Source: Saitoella complicata NRRL Y-17804 (Eukaryota; Ascomycota; Saitoellomycetes; Saitoellales; Saitoellaceae). Taken from it: a stretch of DNA of 64,000 nucleotides. Of this stretch, positions 46,455-58,230 are shown one piece after another. The position numbers were made by a program, and so were the translations under genes. The notes under the pieces were generated by a model. That model was not told the origin of the DNA. It ran no database searches and worked only from the letters and a program-made list of their open reading frames with translations. Each line of letters opens with the position of its first letter. The stretch's first letter is position 1. The stretch spans positions 124,001 to 188,000 of the forward strand of contig NW_017567001.1 of NCBI RefSeq assembly GCF_001661265.1, written 5' to 3'.

Positions 46455-46914
46455 ATCAGATATGTGCTTAACCACGATGGCTAATCTGATCTGTCACTTT
46501 TTAGTGTCGCTTAGGAACGCTCGCTTGGCTGCTAAGCTGTGTCGTTACGAGAGCTTGGCAGTTTTGTAGCCGTGGATCTGCATCTATCAATTGGATCCAT
46601 CCCGTCTCTATCATGATCATTGATCCCGTCTCTATCATGATCAGCAGTTGACGACACGATGACGATCCCTCCCTCTCATGACCTCACAATTTTCGCATGT
46701 TCGCAGTGAGACAACCGGTTGCTCTAGCCAGGTCCGCGCCCGTAATCAGATCAGATCCAAGTAGATTATCAGATTGACTCGGGAACCCTTACACACAAGC
46801 GGACGGGCGGAGACAGAAACGAGATGCTTGGCCGACATTGGAGATCTTAGCAGCCTGCAATCGATGAGTCATCCTTCTCGATCGCTGCCACGCTGACAGC
46901 TGATCATATCAGAT
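46455..46914 (-). promoter_or_regulatory. Cluster of iron-responsive GATA sites (ATCTGAT cores)
   Basis: The core ATCTGAT occurs six times: 46455-46461 (-), 46484-46490 (+), 46745-46751 (-), 46750-46756 (-, overlapping), 46768-46774 (-) and 46908-46914 (-). The copy at 46766-46774 is a perfect ATCTGATAA on the minus strand, in the direction of the gene. ATCWGATAA is the known target of fungal iron-repression GATA factors (SRE, SreA, Urbs1). Position upstream of a siderophore transporter makes the assignment strong, though binding is inferred. Confidence 0.7.
46599..46643. repeat. Tandem 21-bp duplication (24-bp period)
   Basis: Bases 46599-46619 recur exactly at 46623-46643 (ATCCCGTCTCTATCATGATC plus A), separated by three bases. 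It lies inside the siderophore transporter promoter and contains the palindrome ATCATGAT in each copy. Confidence 0.85.
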
Positions 46915-47510
46915 CCGGCGTTTGTCCGAGAGCACCGGACACCACACCCGCGGCGGTCCCTAAAAGTCTCCGGTATGCGTAGCCCCACTTCTACACCATG
47001 TACACACCCAAACGGGGCATCCCGGGTCTGGCCCACATGCCCGATCGTAGGGACCAATTGTAGCTTTAACAGAATTCTCAGTCTAAGCACCCGTTAACGC
47101 TTCTTGGTTTAGCCAAGATGCAGATGACTGACTGCTGAAAACACTGCCTTCGAATTTTACTCTTCACCCAGCTGCTGCCACGCTAGTGTTCGCGCGTTTC
47201 ATACCAACGGTACACGCACCGACACCAGCACCAAACGATCGTGCGATCACTGGCACGAACGAAACTACAGCCCAGAAGACTCCGAGTAAAGTCTAGAAAG
47301 GGTGAAGAGCAAACGTGTTTTCATTTCGTAGATCACTTCCATAGCTGGTATAAACTCAAGGGTCCAAAGAATAATCCCTCTACATATGTAGAGCTAGAAT
47401 TTCCCTGAACAAAACTTCGAATTCCCGAGATGCAGAACGCCCAAAACTCCAAAAAAAAAACACCACGTCCACGTCCACGTCATCTCGCCCGCGTCCGTGT
47501 CGCTCGACGC

Positions 47511-50372
47511 TCACGACAACAGTTCATTTAACGTAATAAGCTTCCTCACCGCATTCGAATATCCGTCATGATACTTAACCCACACCCTCGGTTTCTCCGC
47601 CTCCCACTTCCTCTTCTTCTTCTCCGCCCCTTCTCCCTCATTTTCCTCCTCCGTCTTCGGCACAATCACGCGACCAAAGAAATCTTTTTTGACGGCTTCT
47701 TTCCCACCCGCCGCACCCACCTCACCCTTCTTAGTCGAGGATGTTGGCTCCTCAGGCGTAATCCCCAATACCTCCGTCTTTCTGCGTTGAAGCCGCACCC
47801 TCTCAATCCCCTGCGCAATCATCTGCCGAATCGCATACCTCTGCGGCAACACCTTCTGACTAACCCCACCCTCAAACATAACCGCCCCCTCCAACGGCGG
47901 CTCAAGTCGATAAATCAATAACCCCTCCTCCGTCTTATACTGCACATACTTCATCTCGAACCCTATCATCGCCTCAACAACCCTCTTCAACATCTCCCGT
48001 TCTCCACTCTTGACAAGTTGTGAATTAACAGGCTTGAGGTCAGGCGAGATAATTCGGATGAGGAAGGATGCGAGTTCGAGAACGAATGTTTCGGATCCAC
48101 GGAAGATTTGGCGGAGGGTTGGGGTTGTGTGGGACATGAGCGTATCCAGAATTTCACGGTTTTGGAGTGTTTTTTGGTGTGCGTCCCAATCTGCGTTCGA
48201 GCGTTCGACGGGAACGTGTCGTTTGATCGTACCGAACAGGTGATGGAATGCAACGGGGGCGTAGGGTGAATAATGTCCCAACTCACCCAACTGCCGATCG
48301 AAAATTCCGCGTTGGATGGAGTCGTGGAAGAAGAGCCAGTCGGAGGCTTGGCAAGGTTTGGAGAGGAGGTTGTCGTGGTAGGGTTGGGTTGGGTAGGCGG
48401 TGAAACATCCCATCATGACTTTGTCGTATTCACCGTTCGTCATGACTTCCTCCACCAACCTCCCCACGAATCTCTTCCCGTGTCCGGTCGAGATACCGGT
48501 ATTGAATTTCACTCTTTCCTCCTTTGCGTGCAAAACACGGAAGATAGATTCAACCACACTCCACGAACTCTTGCCAACGTCCTTCTGCCCGATGACTCCA
48601 CTCGAGTTCGAAACGGTGTCGACAGTGAGTTTATCCCCCTTCATCCTGACGAACTGTAACGCGTTCATACATGATCTCATATCCCCCTCCGTCCTCTCAC
48701 ACAACAACCCCAACGCATTCAAATCAGCCTGTAACCCCTCCTTCGTACATATCTGCTTCAACCGGTTGACAATACTCGTCGTCGGTAACTTCTTGAATCG
48801 TAGAATCTGTGCATACTGCCGCAGAGGCCTCAACGCAGGTGCGAACTGGTCATTGCAGATACAGATGATGGGTCGTAACAAGGGTTTCGTGGTCTTCTTC
48901 TTCTTTCTCTTTCGTGCGCCGAGACTTGCCTGTTCGTCCGCCGTGACGAAATCCAATAATGCTTTGATAAAACTCTGCTCACCACCCTGTCCACTCACAC
49001 CATCGATTTCGTCGATGATGATACACGCTGGTTTACCACTCCCAGTAATTGAATGCGTATCCAACGCGTTCCCGACCTTATTCCGAACCGCTGCACCAGT
49101 TCGATCATCCGAAGCGTTAATCTCAATAACCTCGTACCCACACTGCTTCGCCGCAATGTGCGCCAACGTCGTTTTCCCATACCCAGGCGGTCCAGTCAAC
49201 ATAATAATCCGCTGCTCCGGTCTCTTATACACATCTGGCGCAGGCGTAAAATCACTCCCACCACCACCGAACGACGAATCGGATTTGAAGGACTTCAGCG
49301 TGGACTCCGGATTCCCTTTCCCGAATACGCAGAAATCCCAGTGTTTGAGCCAGCGGAGGAGGTCGCGATGGGTGCGTTCGTCGCCGAGGAGGTCGGTGAA
49401 TTTTTGGGGGCGGTATTTGTCTGTCCAGAGGGTGTTGCGTTTCACGATGTCGATTTCGTCGGCGTCGTTCACGTCTTGCTCCATTTGTTGAAGGCTCTCC
49501 TGCTGTGCTAGTAATAAGTCCTCTGTTTCGAGCTCGTCAAGAAGTTTGTTTATTCTGTCCAGTCCGTAGGAAGCACCGTCCGGCATATCCATCCGTCTTG
49601 TTCTGGGTGGTTTTGGTGCCTTCTTTGGGAACCATAGGGGGGTGCCGTTTGAGGTGAAACCCTTGACGTGTAACATTCCTGGGGGCGGTGGTCGTAGATG
49701 GTCGTGTTTGGGCAGATGGACTCCGGGCAAGTCGTCGTGTGACTGAATAGATGCCAAACGTCCTAACGAAGGGTTGTCGAAACTGAATTTTGCTGCTGGT
49801 GGCGTGTTAATCTCCTTGTCCGAGGCTTCATTCAGTGCCTTTGCCAAAACGGTCGGTGGTCCCATCGTTCTTGATCTTGTTGGCGACCCTCCAATTTCCA
49901 TCTCCTCCTCGTCATCGTCATAATCATACGCGCTCGGATCACAACGATTTACCCCTAGAGATTGTGATTGTGACTCCTCCTCAAGCAACTGACTTGGGGG
50001 TGAACTTGGCAGATGGAGCGAGTTCAGAGCGTTCTGTGCTGCATTTTGCCTCGCCAACCGCTGAGACGGCGAGAACGGAGGCTGTGAAGAGGAGAAATGC
50101 GGTGGTGAGCGCATATTGTGTTGTATGACGATGCCTGTTCGCGGGTTGTCAGTAGTCGTAGACATGGGACTTCCAGCCAACAAACCTTGCTGCGTCTTCT
50201 TGGCAATTGTCTCCTGGTGTACCTCGTCCATAGCCTCCATCTCGTCGGTATACATCTTGGCTACACGGGAGCTTCTCGTCAACCTCGGTGTTCTCGGAAG
50301 ACGCGTCGAAATTAAGGGCGTGGAGGACGCGCTCCCAGACTTGGTGCACTTTGGTGCAACCCAAGAGGTCAT
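47511..50372 (-). CDS. CTF18: Alternative RFC large subunit Ctf18 (Chl12)
   Basis: The frame from the ATG at 50372-50370 is open for 953 codons. A 51-nt in-frame intron is likely near the N-terminus (donor GTTTGT, CTGAC branch, acceptor GAACAG, about 50187-50137); removing it leaves 936 aa. After a Ser/Pro-rich leader comes LWTDKYRPQKFTDLLGDERTHR, the RFC box. The AAA+ core follows: Walker A MLTGPPGYGKTTLAH, INASDDRTG, Walker B CIIIDEIDG, sensor 1 CICNDQFAPALRPLR, and the RFC collar helices. Ctf18 with Dcc1, Ctf8 and Rfc2-5 loads or unloads PCNA and supports sister-chromatid cohesion. The RKRKKKKTTK insert after Walker B is typical of the family. Head-to-head with CTU1, 191 bp. Confidence 0.93.
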   Translation of the reverse strand: MTSWVAPKCTKSGSASSTPLISTRLPRTPRLTRSSRVAKMYTDEMEAMDEVHQETIAKKTQQGLLAGSPMSTTTDNPRTGIVIQHNMRSPPHFSSSQPPFSPSQRLARQNAAQNALNSLHLPSSPPSQLLEEESQSQSLGVNRCDPSAYDYDDDEEEMEIGGSPTRSRTMGPPTVLAKALNEASDKEINTPPAAKFSFDNPSLGRLASIQSHDDLPGVHLPKHDHLRPPPPGMLHVKGFTSNGTPLWFPKKAPKPPRTRRMDMPDGASYGLDRINKLLDELETEDLLLAQQESLQQMEQDVNDADEIDIVKRNTLWTDKYRPQKFTDLLGDERTHRDLLRWLKHWDFCVFGKGNPESTLKSFKSDSSFGGGGSDFTPAPDVYKRPEQRIIMLTGPPGYGKTTLAHIAAKQCGYEVIEINASDDRTGAAVRNKVGNALDTHSITGSGKPACIIIDEIDGVSGQGGEQSFIKALLDFVTADEQASLGARKRKKKKTTKPLLRPIICICNDQFAPALRPLRQYAQILRFKKLPTTSIVNRLKQICTKEGLQADLNALGLLCERTEGDMRSCMNALQFVRMKGDKLTVDTVSNSSGVIGQKDVGKSSWSVVESIFRVLHAKEERVKFNTGISTGHGKRFVGRLVEEVMTNGEYDKVMMGCFTAYPTQPYHDNLLSKPCQASDWLFFHDSIQRGIFDRQLGELGHYSPYAPVAFHHLFGTIKRHVPVERSNADWDAHQKTLQNREILDTLMSHTTPTLRQIFRGSETFVLELASFLIRIISPDLKPVNSQLVKSGEREMLKRVVEAMIGFEMKYVQYKTEEGLLIYRLEPPLEGAVMFEGGVSQKVLPQRYAIRQMIAQGIERVRLQRRKTEVLGITPEEPTSSTKKGEVGAAGGKEAVKKDFFGRVIVPKTEEENEGEGAEKKKRKWEAEKPRVWVKYHDGYSNAVRKLITLNELLS

Positions 50373-50563
50373 GAAGTCTCGTCAAGTCGACTTACATTGT
50401 CTTTTGAAAGAACATGGACTTGCTTCCTATGGCTTCCTTGTATCGCTTCTCCACTGACCTGCACGGCGATTAAAGTTTCGATAAGCCGTACATCCCAGAC
50501 TTTTCGCCTCAGCAGTCGCTCGAAATAGTAACACCGTAACACGAGACCCCACGACAGCCCAGT

Positions 50564-51667
50564 ATGACCGTTCCAGATACCACGGCTCCTGCTGCCGCTC
50601 CAGCACCTTCGGCACCTGTACGGAAGCTCTGTGCCCTCTGCTCAACCCGTCGACCAATCCTCGTCCGCCCAAAGACCGCGCAACGTCTTTGCAAGGAATG
50701 CTTCTACCATGTCTTCGAAACCGAGATTCACCATACGATCACATCAAACAAACTTTTCTCTCGAGGGGATAAAGTTGCTATTGGCGCGTCTGGTGGAAAG
50801 GACAGTACAGTGCTGGCGCATATCATGAAGACCCTAAACGAACGCTACAATTACGGGCTCGACCTTTACTTGCTCTCCGTCGATGAAGGCATCAAGGGCT
50901 ACCGAGATGACTCACTGGAAACCGTCAAGCGTAACGAAACGCAATACGCAATCCCACTCACCATCGTCTCCTACGAATCACTATACCGTGGCTGGACCAT
51001 GGACCGGATCGTCTCTGCGCAAGGAACGGCAAAGAACTCTTGTACCTACTGTGGTGTCTTTAGACGGCAGGCTTTGGATCGTGGTGCAGCACAGTTGGGT
51101 ATCGCACATATCGTCACCGGACACAACGCAGACGACATGGCGGAGACGGTGTTGATGAACTTACTGCGAGGTGACGTTGCAAGATTAGGACGCTGTACGG
51201 AGATCCTGACGAAGGGTGAAGACGGAGATGACGGTGTTCGACGAAGTAAGCCGTTCAAGTATGCGTATGAGAAGGAGATTGTCATGTACGCACATTTCAA
51301 GAAGCTGGACTACTTCTCCACGGAGTGTACATACTCGCCAGATGCTTTTCGAGGAACCGCACGAGCGCTCATCAAGGATCTCGAGGCTGTACGGCCATCG
51401 GCGATTTTGGATATCATCCATTCTGGAGAAGCTTTCCATCTGGATGAAAAGACGCAGAAGGCATTGCCGAAGCAGGGGACTTGTGAGAGATGTGGGTATA
51501 TGACGAGTGGAGAGGTGTGCAAGGCTTGTGTGCTGTTGGAGGGCTTAGAGAAGGGCATGCCACGGTTGGGCATCGGAAGGGAGAGGAAGAGTGATAGGGA
51601 TGCGATGACAGATGAGAAGGAGGGTCCACGGCCGTTGATTGCCCACGGCGTGAAGGTGGATTTCTAA
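50564..51667 (+). CDS. NCS6: Cytoplasmic tRNA 2-thiolation protein 1
   Basis: A single exon of 367 aa. The N-terminus carries the zinc-type CALCSTRRP...CKECF motif. The PP-loop ATPase signature is [16 protein letters not shown] at about 70-85. [28 protein letters not shown] (the catalytic CxxC pair), [21 protein letters not shown] and a C-terminal [16 protein letters not shown] zinc site follow, exactly in the order of Ctu1/Ncs6. With Ctu2/Ncs2 it adenylates and thiolates U34 of tRNA-Lys, -Glu and -Gln, using sulphur from Urm1. Acts in the cytosol. The first ATG is used; no intron is needed. Confidence 0.96.
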   Translation: MTVPDTTAPAAAPAPSAPVRKLCALCSTRRPILVRPKTAQRLCKECFYHVFETEIHHTITSNKLFSRGDKVAIGASGGKDSTVLAHIMKTLNERYNYGLDLYLLSVDEGIKGYRDDSLETVKRNETQYAIPLTIVSYESLYRGWTMDRIVSAQGTAKNSCTYCGVFRRQALDRGAAQLGIAHIVTGHNADDMAETVLMNLLRGDVARLGRCTEILTKGEDGDDGVRRSKPFKYAYEKEIVMYAHFKKLDYFSTECTYSPDAFRGTARALIKDLEAVRPSAILDIIHSGEAFHLDEKTQKALPKQGTCERCGYMTSGEVCKACVLLEGLEKGMPRLGIGRERKSDRDAMTDEKEGPRPLIAHGVKVDF

Positions 51668-51945
51668 GCATGTGACAATCTTGACGGGGGTTCGGCGTTA
51701 GATTTCGATTTAACGATTTGAGAGCATTGGACACGAAAAGAACACATAAAGAAATCAAGAACATTTGGTAATTAACGGTCATAGGCACGCGGGACCGTCG
51801 CCTAGTTTGCCCTTGGCGCTAAGTCAAAACAAACCTTAACCCCCCGCGAAGCCCCATTCATTAACAAGGACGCTCAGACCACCAAAACAACATCTCGGTA
51901 AACAAACGCCATCTTCTTCGAAGATCAAATCCATCTCGCGTTACG

Positions 51946-53232
51946 ATGTTCAAGAGAAGAACATCAAATACAGATCTGCTTGCGACGGGATCATGGCAAG
52001 CAAGACAAGGCAGTACGACCGGCGCAAGAGTTAGCCGAGAGAGCAAGAGAGCGTTATTGAAGTATCTATTGCTGGCTGTTCTAGCAGCGAGTTTGTTCTA
52101 CAACTACGTCGGATGGTCTAGAATAGCTGGTCATAGCGAGGAGCCGGGGGCAACAGCGAAGACATGGTCCTACGAGATCGTCAAGCCAGAACCCACAAAT
52201 CACCGGGACAACACCCAAAAACAAACTCTCGGCAAGGAGAAAGCAGCTCTCGTCATGCTCGCCCGTAACAAAGAACTCGGCGACGCCCTCCACTCGATCC
52301 GTGCCGTCGAAGACCGCTTCAACCGCAATTACCACTACCCATGGGTTTTCATGAACGACGAGCCCTTCACCGAGGAGTTCATGGAACTCACTTCAGGGTT
52401 GGCAAGCGGTCCAGTTGAGTACGCTCAGATTCCCAAGGAACACTGGAGCGTCCCTGACTGGCTCGACGTTCCGAAAGCTCAGAAGAGCATGGAGGACATG
52501 GTGGCCAAAGGTATCATCTACGGCGGCTCCGTTAGTTACAGACACATGTGTCGCTTCAACTCGGCATTTTTCTTCAGGCAGGAAGTATTGGCAAAGTATG
52601 ACTGGTACTGGCGCGTCGAGCCCAGTGTCGACTTCTACTGTGATATCGATTACGACCCATTTGCGTTCATGCGAGAGAACAAGAAGACGTATGGATTTGT
52701 TATGTCGTTGTATGAGTATGAAGCGACGATTCCAACGTTATGGAAGGCAACGGCAGACTTCATCAAGGACCATCCAGACTACCTCGCTAGCAACAATTCT
52801 CTCGACTTCCTGATCGACGGGCAAGCACCCTCTGCTGAAGGCGACAAGTCAATCCCAGAGAAGGGCTACAACCTCTGTCACTTCTGGTCCAACTTCGAGA
52901 TCGCGGACCTCAACTTTTGGAGATCAAAGACGTACTTGGACTACGTCGATCATCTTGACAGTCTCGGCGGTTTCTTCTATGAAAGATGGGGAGACGCGCC
53001 GGTGCATAGTCTGGCTGTCAGTTTGTTCTTGCCGAAAGACAAGGTCCATCACTTCAATGATATCTCGTACAGACATGCTCCATATACCCGCTGCCCGCAG
53101 GACGAGGAGAGTTATGCCAATGGCAGGTGTGTCTGCCCCATTCCCAAGACGCAGAACTTTGACACGGACGGTTACTCGTGTCTACCGAAATGGTGGGCTG
53201 TTGCAGGAAAGGAAGATAGAAGATACAATTAG
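51946..53232 (+). CDS. Alpha-1,2-mannosyltransferase, KRE2/MNT1 family (GT15)
   Basis: A single exon of 428 aa with type II topology: a short basic cytosolic tail, a membrane anchor at about residues 36-55 (ALLKYLLLAVLAASLFY) and a luminal domain. GT15 landmarks are KAALVMLARNKELGDALHSI, HYPWVFMNDEPFTEEF, YRHMCRFNSAFFFRQEVL, YWRVEPSVDFYCDIDYDPF with the presumed catalytic Glu225, GYNLCHFWSNFEIADLNFWRS, and FYERWGDAPVHSLAVSLFLP. The enzyme transfers mannose from GDP-mannose to O- or N-linked glycans in the Golgi. It is one of several paralogues usual in fungi, so a specific KRE2/KTR name is not justified. Confidence 0.94.
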   Translation: MFKRRTSNTDLLATGSWQARQGSTTGARVSRESKRALLKYLLLAVLAASLFYNYVGWSRIAGHSEEPGATAKTWSYEIVKPEPTNHRDNTQKQTLGKEKAALVMLARNKELGDALHSIRAVEDRFNRNYHYPWVFMNDEPFTEEFMELTSGLASGPVEYAQIPKEHWSVPDWLDVPKAQKSMEDMVAKGIIYGGSVSYRHMCRFNSAFFFRQEVLAKYDWYWRVEPSVDFYCDIDYDPFAFMRENKKTYGFVMSLYEYEATIPTLWKATADFIKDHPDYLASNNSLDFLIDGQAPSAEGDKSIPEKGYNLCHFWSNFEIADLNFWRSKTYLDYVDHLDSLGGFFYERWGDAPVHSLAVSLFLPKDKVHHFNDISYRHAPYTRCPQDEESYANGRCVCPIPKTQNFDTDGYSCLPKWWAVAGKEDRRYN

Positions 53233-53317
53233 ATACCCTGGGTAAAGATGGTATACAGGATATTAAATAGAAAGATCGCCATTAACACTTCCCAACTCCA
53301 AATCCGAACAAATATGC

Positions 53318-56300
53318 CTACCATGGTCGCGTCTTCTTCGCCGAATTGCCTGCGTCAAGATCCCCTGAACCACCAAACCCTCCGAAAGTAAACGTCGTAT
53401 CGTTGAAAATATCATCAAAGCTTCGTTTCTTTTTCTTAGCACGCGCTTGACCGCCAAAGTCCCCAGGGTTAGTCCGACCGCCGAAGTTGTCAGGCATTGG
53501 AGGTACATGGCTTTCATAGTTTCCCCCATCAGAATTAGCAGCAGCGTGTGCAAACATATCGACCGGTGCGGGATTCTGATTCGTGTGATGTAGATCATGA
53601 GCCGGCTTCCTGGCAGGTGCTTCCAACTCGAGCGCGAAGGGAATTGACTGTCCGAAACCTCTGCTGGCGGGTTCGTCGGACTTCGCGTCGAAGGGAGACT
53701 TGAAGTCCACGCAGCTCCCGAGAAGGCCAAATAATGCGTCTTCCGAGCGAGTCTGTGCTGGGCTCTTGGGAAGTTGCGAGGGAGGAGCTTCGCGCACGAG
53801 CGTCTTGGGATGCATAGCTACATATGGTCAATTAGCTTCATACGAATCCAACGGGGATTCTCTTTACCCTGCAGGATGGGATTCTCCGGGAGTACATCAT
53901 CCTGCGATCCCTCAGCGGAAAGAAACAAAGGTGATCGTGGGCCGCGCTGCTGTGCTCTGGTCGATGGATCTAAATCAACGTTAGATACATTCACAGGGTA
54001 TGAGGACAAGTGACCTTCACGAGTGTGACGACTGGGCCCTGGAGTCTGCGCCTTCCTGAATGAGTGTTCCGAGGGTATGGTTATATTTGTGAGGTTGTCC
54101 GCTTGCTCAGGTATGACGTCTTGTAAGTCGATTACCTCTGCATCCCAGATTGAATCATCATAGTCAGTCGAAAGCTTCGGTGCCGTGACTCTCGGGTTAG
54201 TAATACGTATAATCTCAGAAGCAGATGGCAAAAGATCAAAAGAGAAAAGGGTATCATCGTTTGCTGATTTGTCTTTGTTGAGCGTTGGTGGTAGTGTATT
54301 TCGTTGCGGTTTGCTGTATGCGCGAGTAGGCTTTGATGAAAGAGTTCGCACGGCAGTCTTCTGAGTACTTGTCTTCGCGTGGAGATTGGATAGCTTGTTC
54401 AGCGAAGAAGCAGTTGTGGCTCCTAGCGCTTTGCGAATGCGAGGAACGTCCTCAGACTCGATAGTGACCTCGTCCGGTAGATCCATCAGATCGATAATAT
54501 CATGGTCTGGAACCTGAACTTCATTGGATATGCGCGAAGGTCCGTTTCCATTAGCCCTCTTCGCTCTAGGATTTGCTGCTAGTGATGAGTGATCCAGCGT
54601 AGATTGTGTCAAAGCAGGCTGAGATACTTGCATAGTGGATGATGTTCGTGCCACTTTCTTCATAATTGGCTTAGTCGTACCGGTTTTGCAGCACATGTGA
54701 AAGCATTTCTCCCTGTCCTTGCACTTATGAGCGCACTTGTAGTTTCCATTCTCCAAACGTTCAGGTTCGACTAAGTCGTATTCGGTGTTCTGAACGACTG
54801 CAGTGGAGTTTGCAGCTGCTGGAACCTTCAATGCAGCGCCTTTGTGGCTGTTCGTTGTGTCGCCAGCAAGAATGGCGTTCGTGATGTTGTCAATGTGCTC
54901 AAAATCCATATCATAATCGAAAATTCCTTCGCCATAGTCGTCCTCATTGGCGACCTTAGGTACCTTAGGCTCTGTTGGCCTCGGGAACTTGGATGCATCG
55001 ATGTGCAGTTGAAGCTCGCTCTTCATCGCAGTCCCTGCGATATCCTCACACACTAGATGACAAACAATTGCTGAAGCGAACTTGTGCAGCTCAACAGTCA
55101 ACACAAAGGACCGGCTGCCGTTGATTTTGGAGACCGGTAATCTTCGAAAGTCCAGGAGCACGCCGTCAGCGGTCTCGGCCAGGAAATCGGCATACAGGTT
55201 TATGTCATGCCACTTCTGCTTGATTGTATCCTTGTTTAAGACTGATACTTCCACGTTCATCGATAGTCTTGACGGCTTAAGTCCATCGCCAGCAAAGTTC
55301 GTCTGCTGGAGCTTTAAGCCAAACTTCGGAATTCCCGCAATATCATTGAGGATATTGTTTCCGAATGGAGGATTACGCTTAAACATTACCTCGATCCGCC
55401 TTGGATCCATCATTTCCAATTCCTCCAAGCTGCGAATATTGTGGTTGATCAAATTCTTCAGGGCGTTCTCACCAATGCCTCTCAGTTGTCTCAACACCAT
55501 CGGCGTTCCCTCCCAACACCTTGCCCGTAGACATCTGCTCAACTCTAGGGCATTCTTCACAGCAGTAGTATCCTTCGTTTGGAGCTTGCAATCGATGATG
55601 CACTTGCAGATACGATATGCATGCTGGAAGACGAATGACCGATCCAATCCCATCTGGGTAATCTGCTGCTGGAACTTCTCCTTCAATCCGCTAATGTCAA
55701 CCGAGCCGAGTTCAACCTGAACCAGGATGAAGATCTTGTGCGCTGTGGTTTCCACCTTACCCTTCAACGGAGATTTGATCCCGTTCGCCTTGTTGAGCTC
55801 GTTGTAGAACCCCTTGTCACCGCGACGGAGTCTAAGCTCAGCAAACTCTTCGGCCTGACAAAGGGTCTCCAACACCGTCCTCAAAGCCGGCGCATCTTTC
55901 ATCTCGAGAATCGCCTTCATCGTGTTGAACATGACATAATACTTCGCCGATGCATCACCGTACCCAGTCGATCTCAACCTCTCACCTTCCATACTGATCA
56001 TGCCAGTCTTCTCCAGAAGCTTGAGATCCTTCATACAGTGGGCCTCGAGTCCTTTCTCCATGTCTTGTCGTAAAGTGTTGATATTATAGTATCTCGGATT
56101 CGCTCTGACTCTGACATAGAAGAATGTCGACCTCAGCCACTCCATCGCAGTGGATACGTCCGTGATCGTCCCTAGCCCGATTTCGGCATTGAGATGTACC
56201 AAAATATTCTCGTGTAAACAGCTCTCTAAAGTCTCCGTTCCACTAACGAGATTCTCGTACTTCGCCTTCTTGTCAGACCGAGTCATGATCACGGCTGTAC

Positions 56301-58230
56301 CGCAATCATCGAACTGCGGGCGTCCAGCACGACCCAGCATCTGAATGATTTCCAAAGTAGGGTACTCCTCAAAGTGGCTCCCGACATACTGCATGGTGTT
56401 CTTGATAATGACCAGATGTGCTGGAAGGTTGACACCGACAGCCAACGTCGAGGTACAGCACACCACACTGACATGCCCTTCGAGGAACAGCTTCTCTACA
56501 AGTGCACGATCGTTCGTATCAAGGCCTGCATGGTGCACTGCAATGCCAGACTTGACGAGCTCTTGGATTGCCTTATCACGAAATGAGCATGAGACAGCGG
56601 GTGCATCCCACGGCGTCGGTTGCCGCTTGTCCCGCATCTCGATGAACTGCTTCGCAATAGCCTTAGCTGAGTCAAGAACTGCTTTCCGCGTGTTACAAAA
56701 CACAATGGTAGGCTTGTTGTCAGAGTGCTTCTGGATAAGAGGCATCAACTTCCAGTTAAGCGTCGTATCCCACTTGAAGTCAGAATCCTTGTCGTTTTGT
56801 GGATAGCCATAGACGAACTTCTGCAACTTCACCGGGCGAAACTCGTCTCCGAATGCGAGTACTCTTGCTGGCGCAGAATCAAAGCTGTTCCTTCTTATCC
56901 AGACCGCAACATCTTGCACATTTGGAACAGTAGCCGAAACAGCAACGAAACGGATCGAGGTCCCCAAAGTTTTCATACGAGAAACAACAACTGTAGTCCA
57001 TGTTAGTAAGCAAGACCCAGGTCAAGTTAATAATGGCACTGGTACTACCTTCAAGGACAGCACCTCTCTTCTCCTTCAACATGTGCACTTCGTCAATCAT
57101 GAACAGTCTCACCAGCTCCATCAACCTCTTATGGTCCTGCCACCTCCTCGTCATACTATCCCACTTCTCCGGCGTCGTGATGATGATATCACTCTCCTTA
57201 ACGGCACTCAAACCACCGGCATCCGTATCACCAGTCAACTCGCCAACAGTGATTCCTAACCCACGAAACTTCTTGTCCCAATCTCTTTTACGCTCAGAGC
57301 AAAGCGCTTTCGTAGGGGCCATGTAGATCATCTTACTACTGCCCTGCCCGGAAACCGTGGAAAGTGCACGACAAACGCCGAGTTCGAAGATGGCCGTCTT
57401 ACCCGCTCCAGTAGGTGCTGAGATGATCACATTATCGTCCGAAGCCCAGATTGTGTCGAGTGCTGTGGATTGCACCGCATTGAACAAGGCGAACGGAAAC
57501 ACACTTCTGAACCGATCCGGCAACTCGCTCACAGGTCTCAATCTGACGCCGTTGATCGTCGTTGGACCGGTAGCATACGCTGAAGTCCTACTTGGCTTGG
57601 TTACAGCTACCGTCGACTGTGGCACAGCCGGTGGCATCGACGTATTTCCATAGGTCTTTCTTGACAACCCAACCGGCCTCGCCCGCCTTTTGGACCACGA
57701 AGCCTGTATGCTTCCATTACTCCCCGGAGTGGACTGTGCACCTGCATATACGTGGCCACCAGTTTGCCTTGCTGGAGACGAGTTGGTCGGGGTGTATGCA
57801 TATTGTGCTGTTCAACGCGGTCAGTGGGAATGTATGCGTGAGAAAAGTAGCATACACTCACATAAGTTCAGTCCTGTAGCGGCAGGGCGACTACCGGTCG
57901 TGCTTTCCATAACCTTCCCGCCGTTGAATGACTTTGAAGGACCAGAACCGCGACCACCGAGTGACAGACGCTGCGCAAGGACGTGCTCCTGAGGTTCGTA
58001 GAACGGATCTGCCTGGTTGTATGAGGCGTGTTGAAGCTGACACGGCTCTTCTTCGAGCAGTTGACGATCTGCAGTGCAGTGTAAGCAAAGACGCCTGTCT
58101 CAACCTACACACGTTACATACCAAAGTCATCCATCTCAAAATCCCTGGATGCTCGGTACCCCGAACCAACGCCTTCTCCTGCGTGCTCAATCCCATACTC
58201 CCTCGCCAAAGCCTCAAAATCATCGTCCAT
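53318..58230 (-). CDS. HFM1: Meiotic crossover helicase HFM1/MER3
   Basis: Five exons, 58230-58122, 58068-57862, 57807-57049, 56990-53868 and 53817-53318, join in frame to 1,565 aa. The helicase core has Walker A SAPTGAGKTAIFE, MAPTKALCSERKRDW, DEVH box FMIDEVHML, SATVPNVQDVA, TIVFCNTRKA, VCCTSTLAVGVNLP, and QMLGRAGRPQFDD. A Sec63-type domain follows, with WLRSTFFYVRVRANP and GIGENALKNLINH. A cysteine cluster (CAHKCKDREKCFHMCC) and a basic, Gly/Phe-rich tail (AKKKKRSFDDIF) end the protein. This architecture is specific to HFM1/Mer3, a ZMM protein that stabilises recombination intermediates and promotes crossover in meiotic prophase. The HFM1-type cysteine cluster separates it from Slh1/Brr2 relatives. 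It is head-to-head with FMC1. Confidence 0.92.

Larger units (their letters stand above)
46281..47510. other. 1.2 kb between the siderophore transporter and CTF18
   Basis: The left 650 bp is the siderophore transporter promoter with the GATA cores and a 21-bp duplication. The right part is the CTF18 3' flank, with a run of 10 A and three CCACGT units near 47,462-47,480. No gene recognised. Confidence 0.6.
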
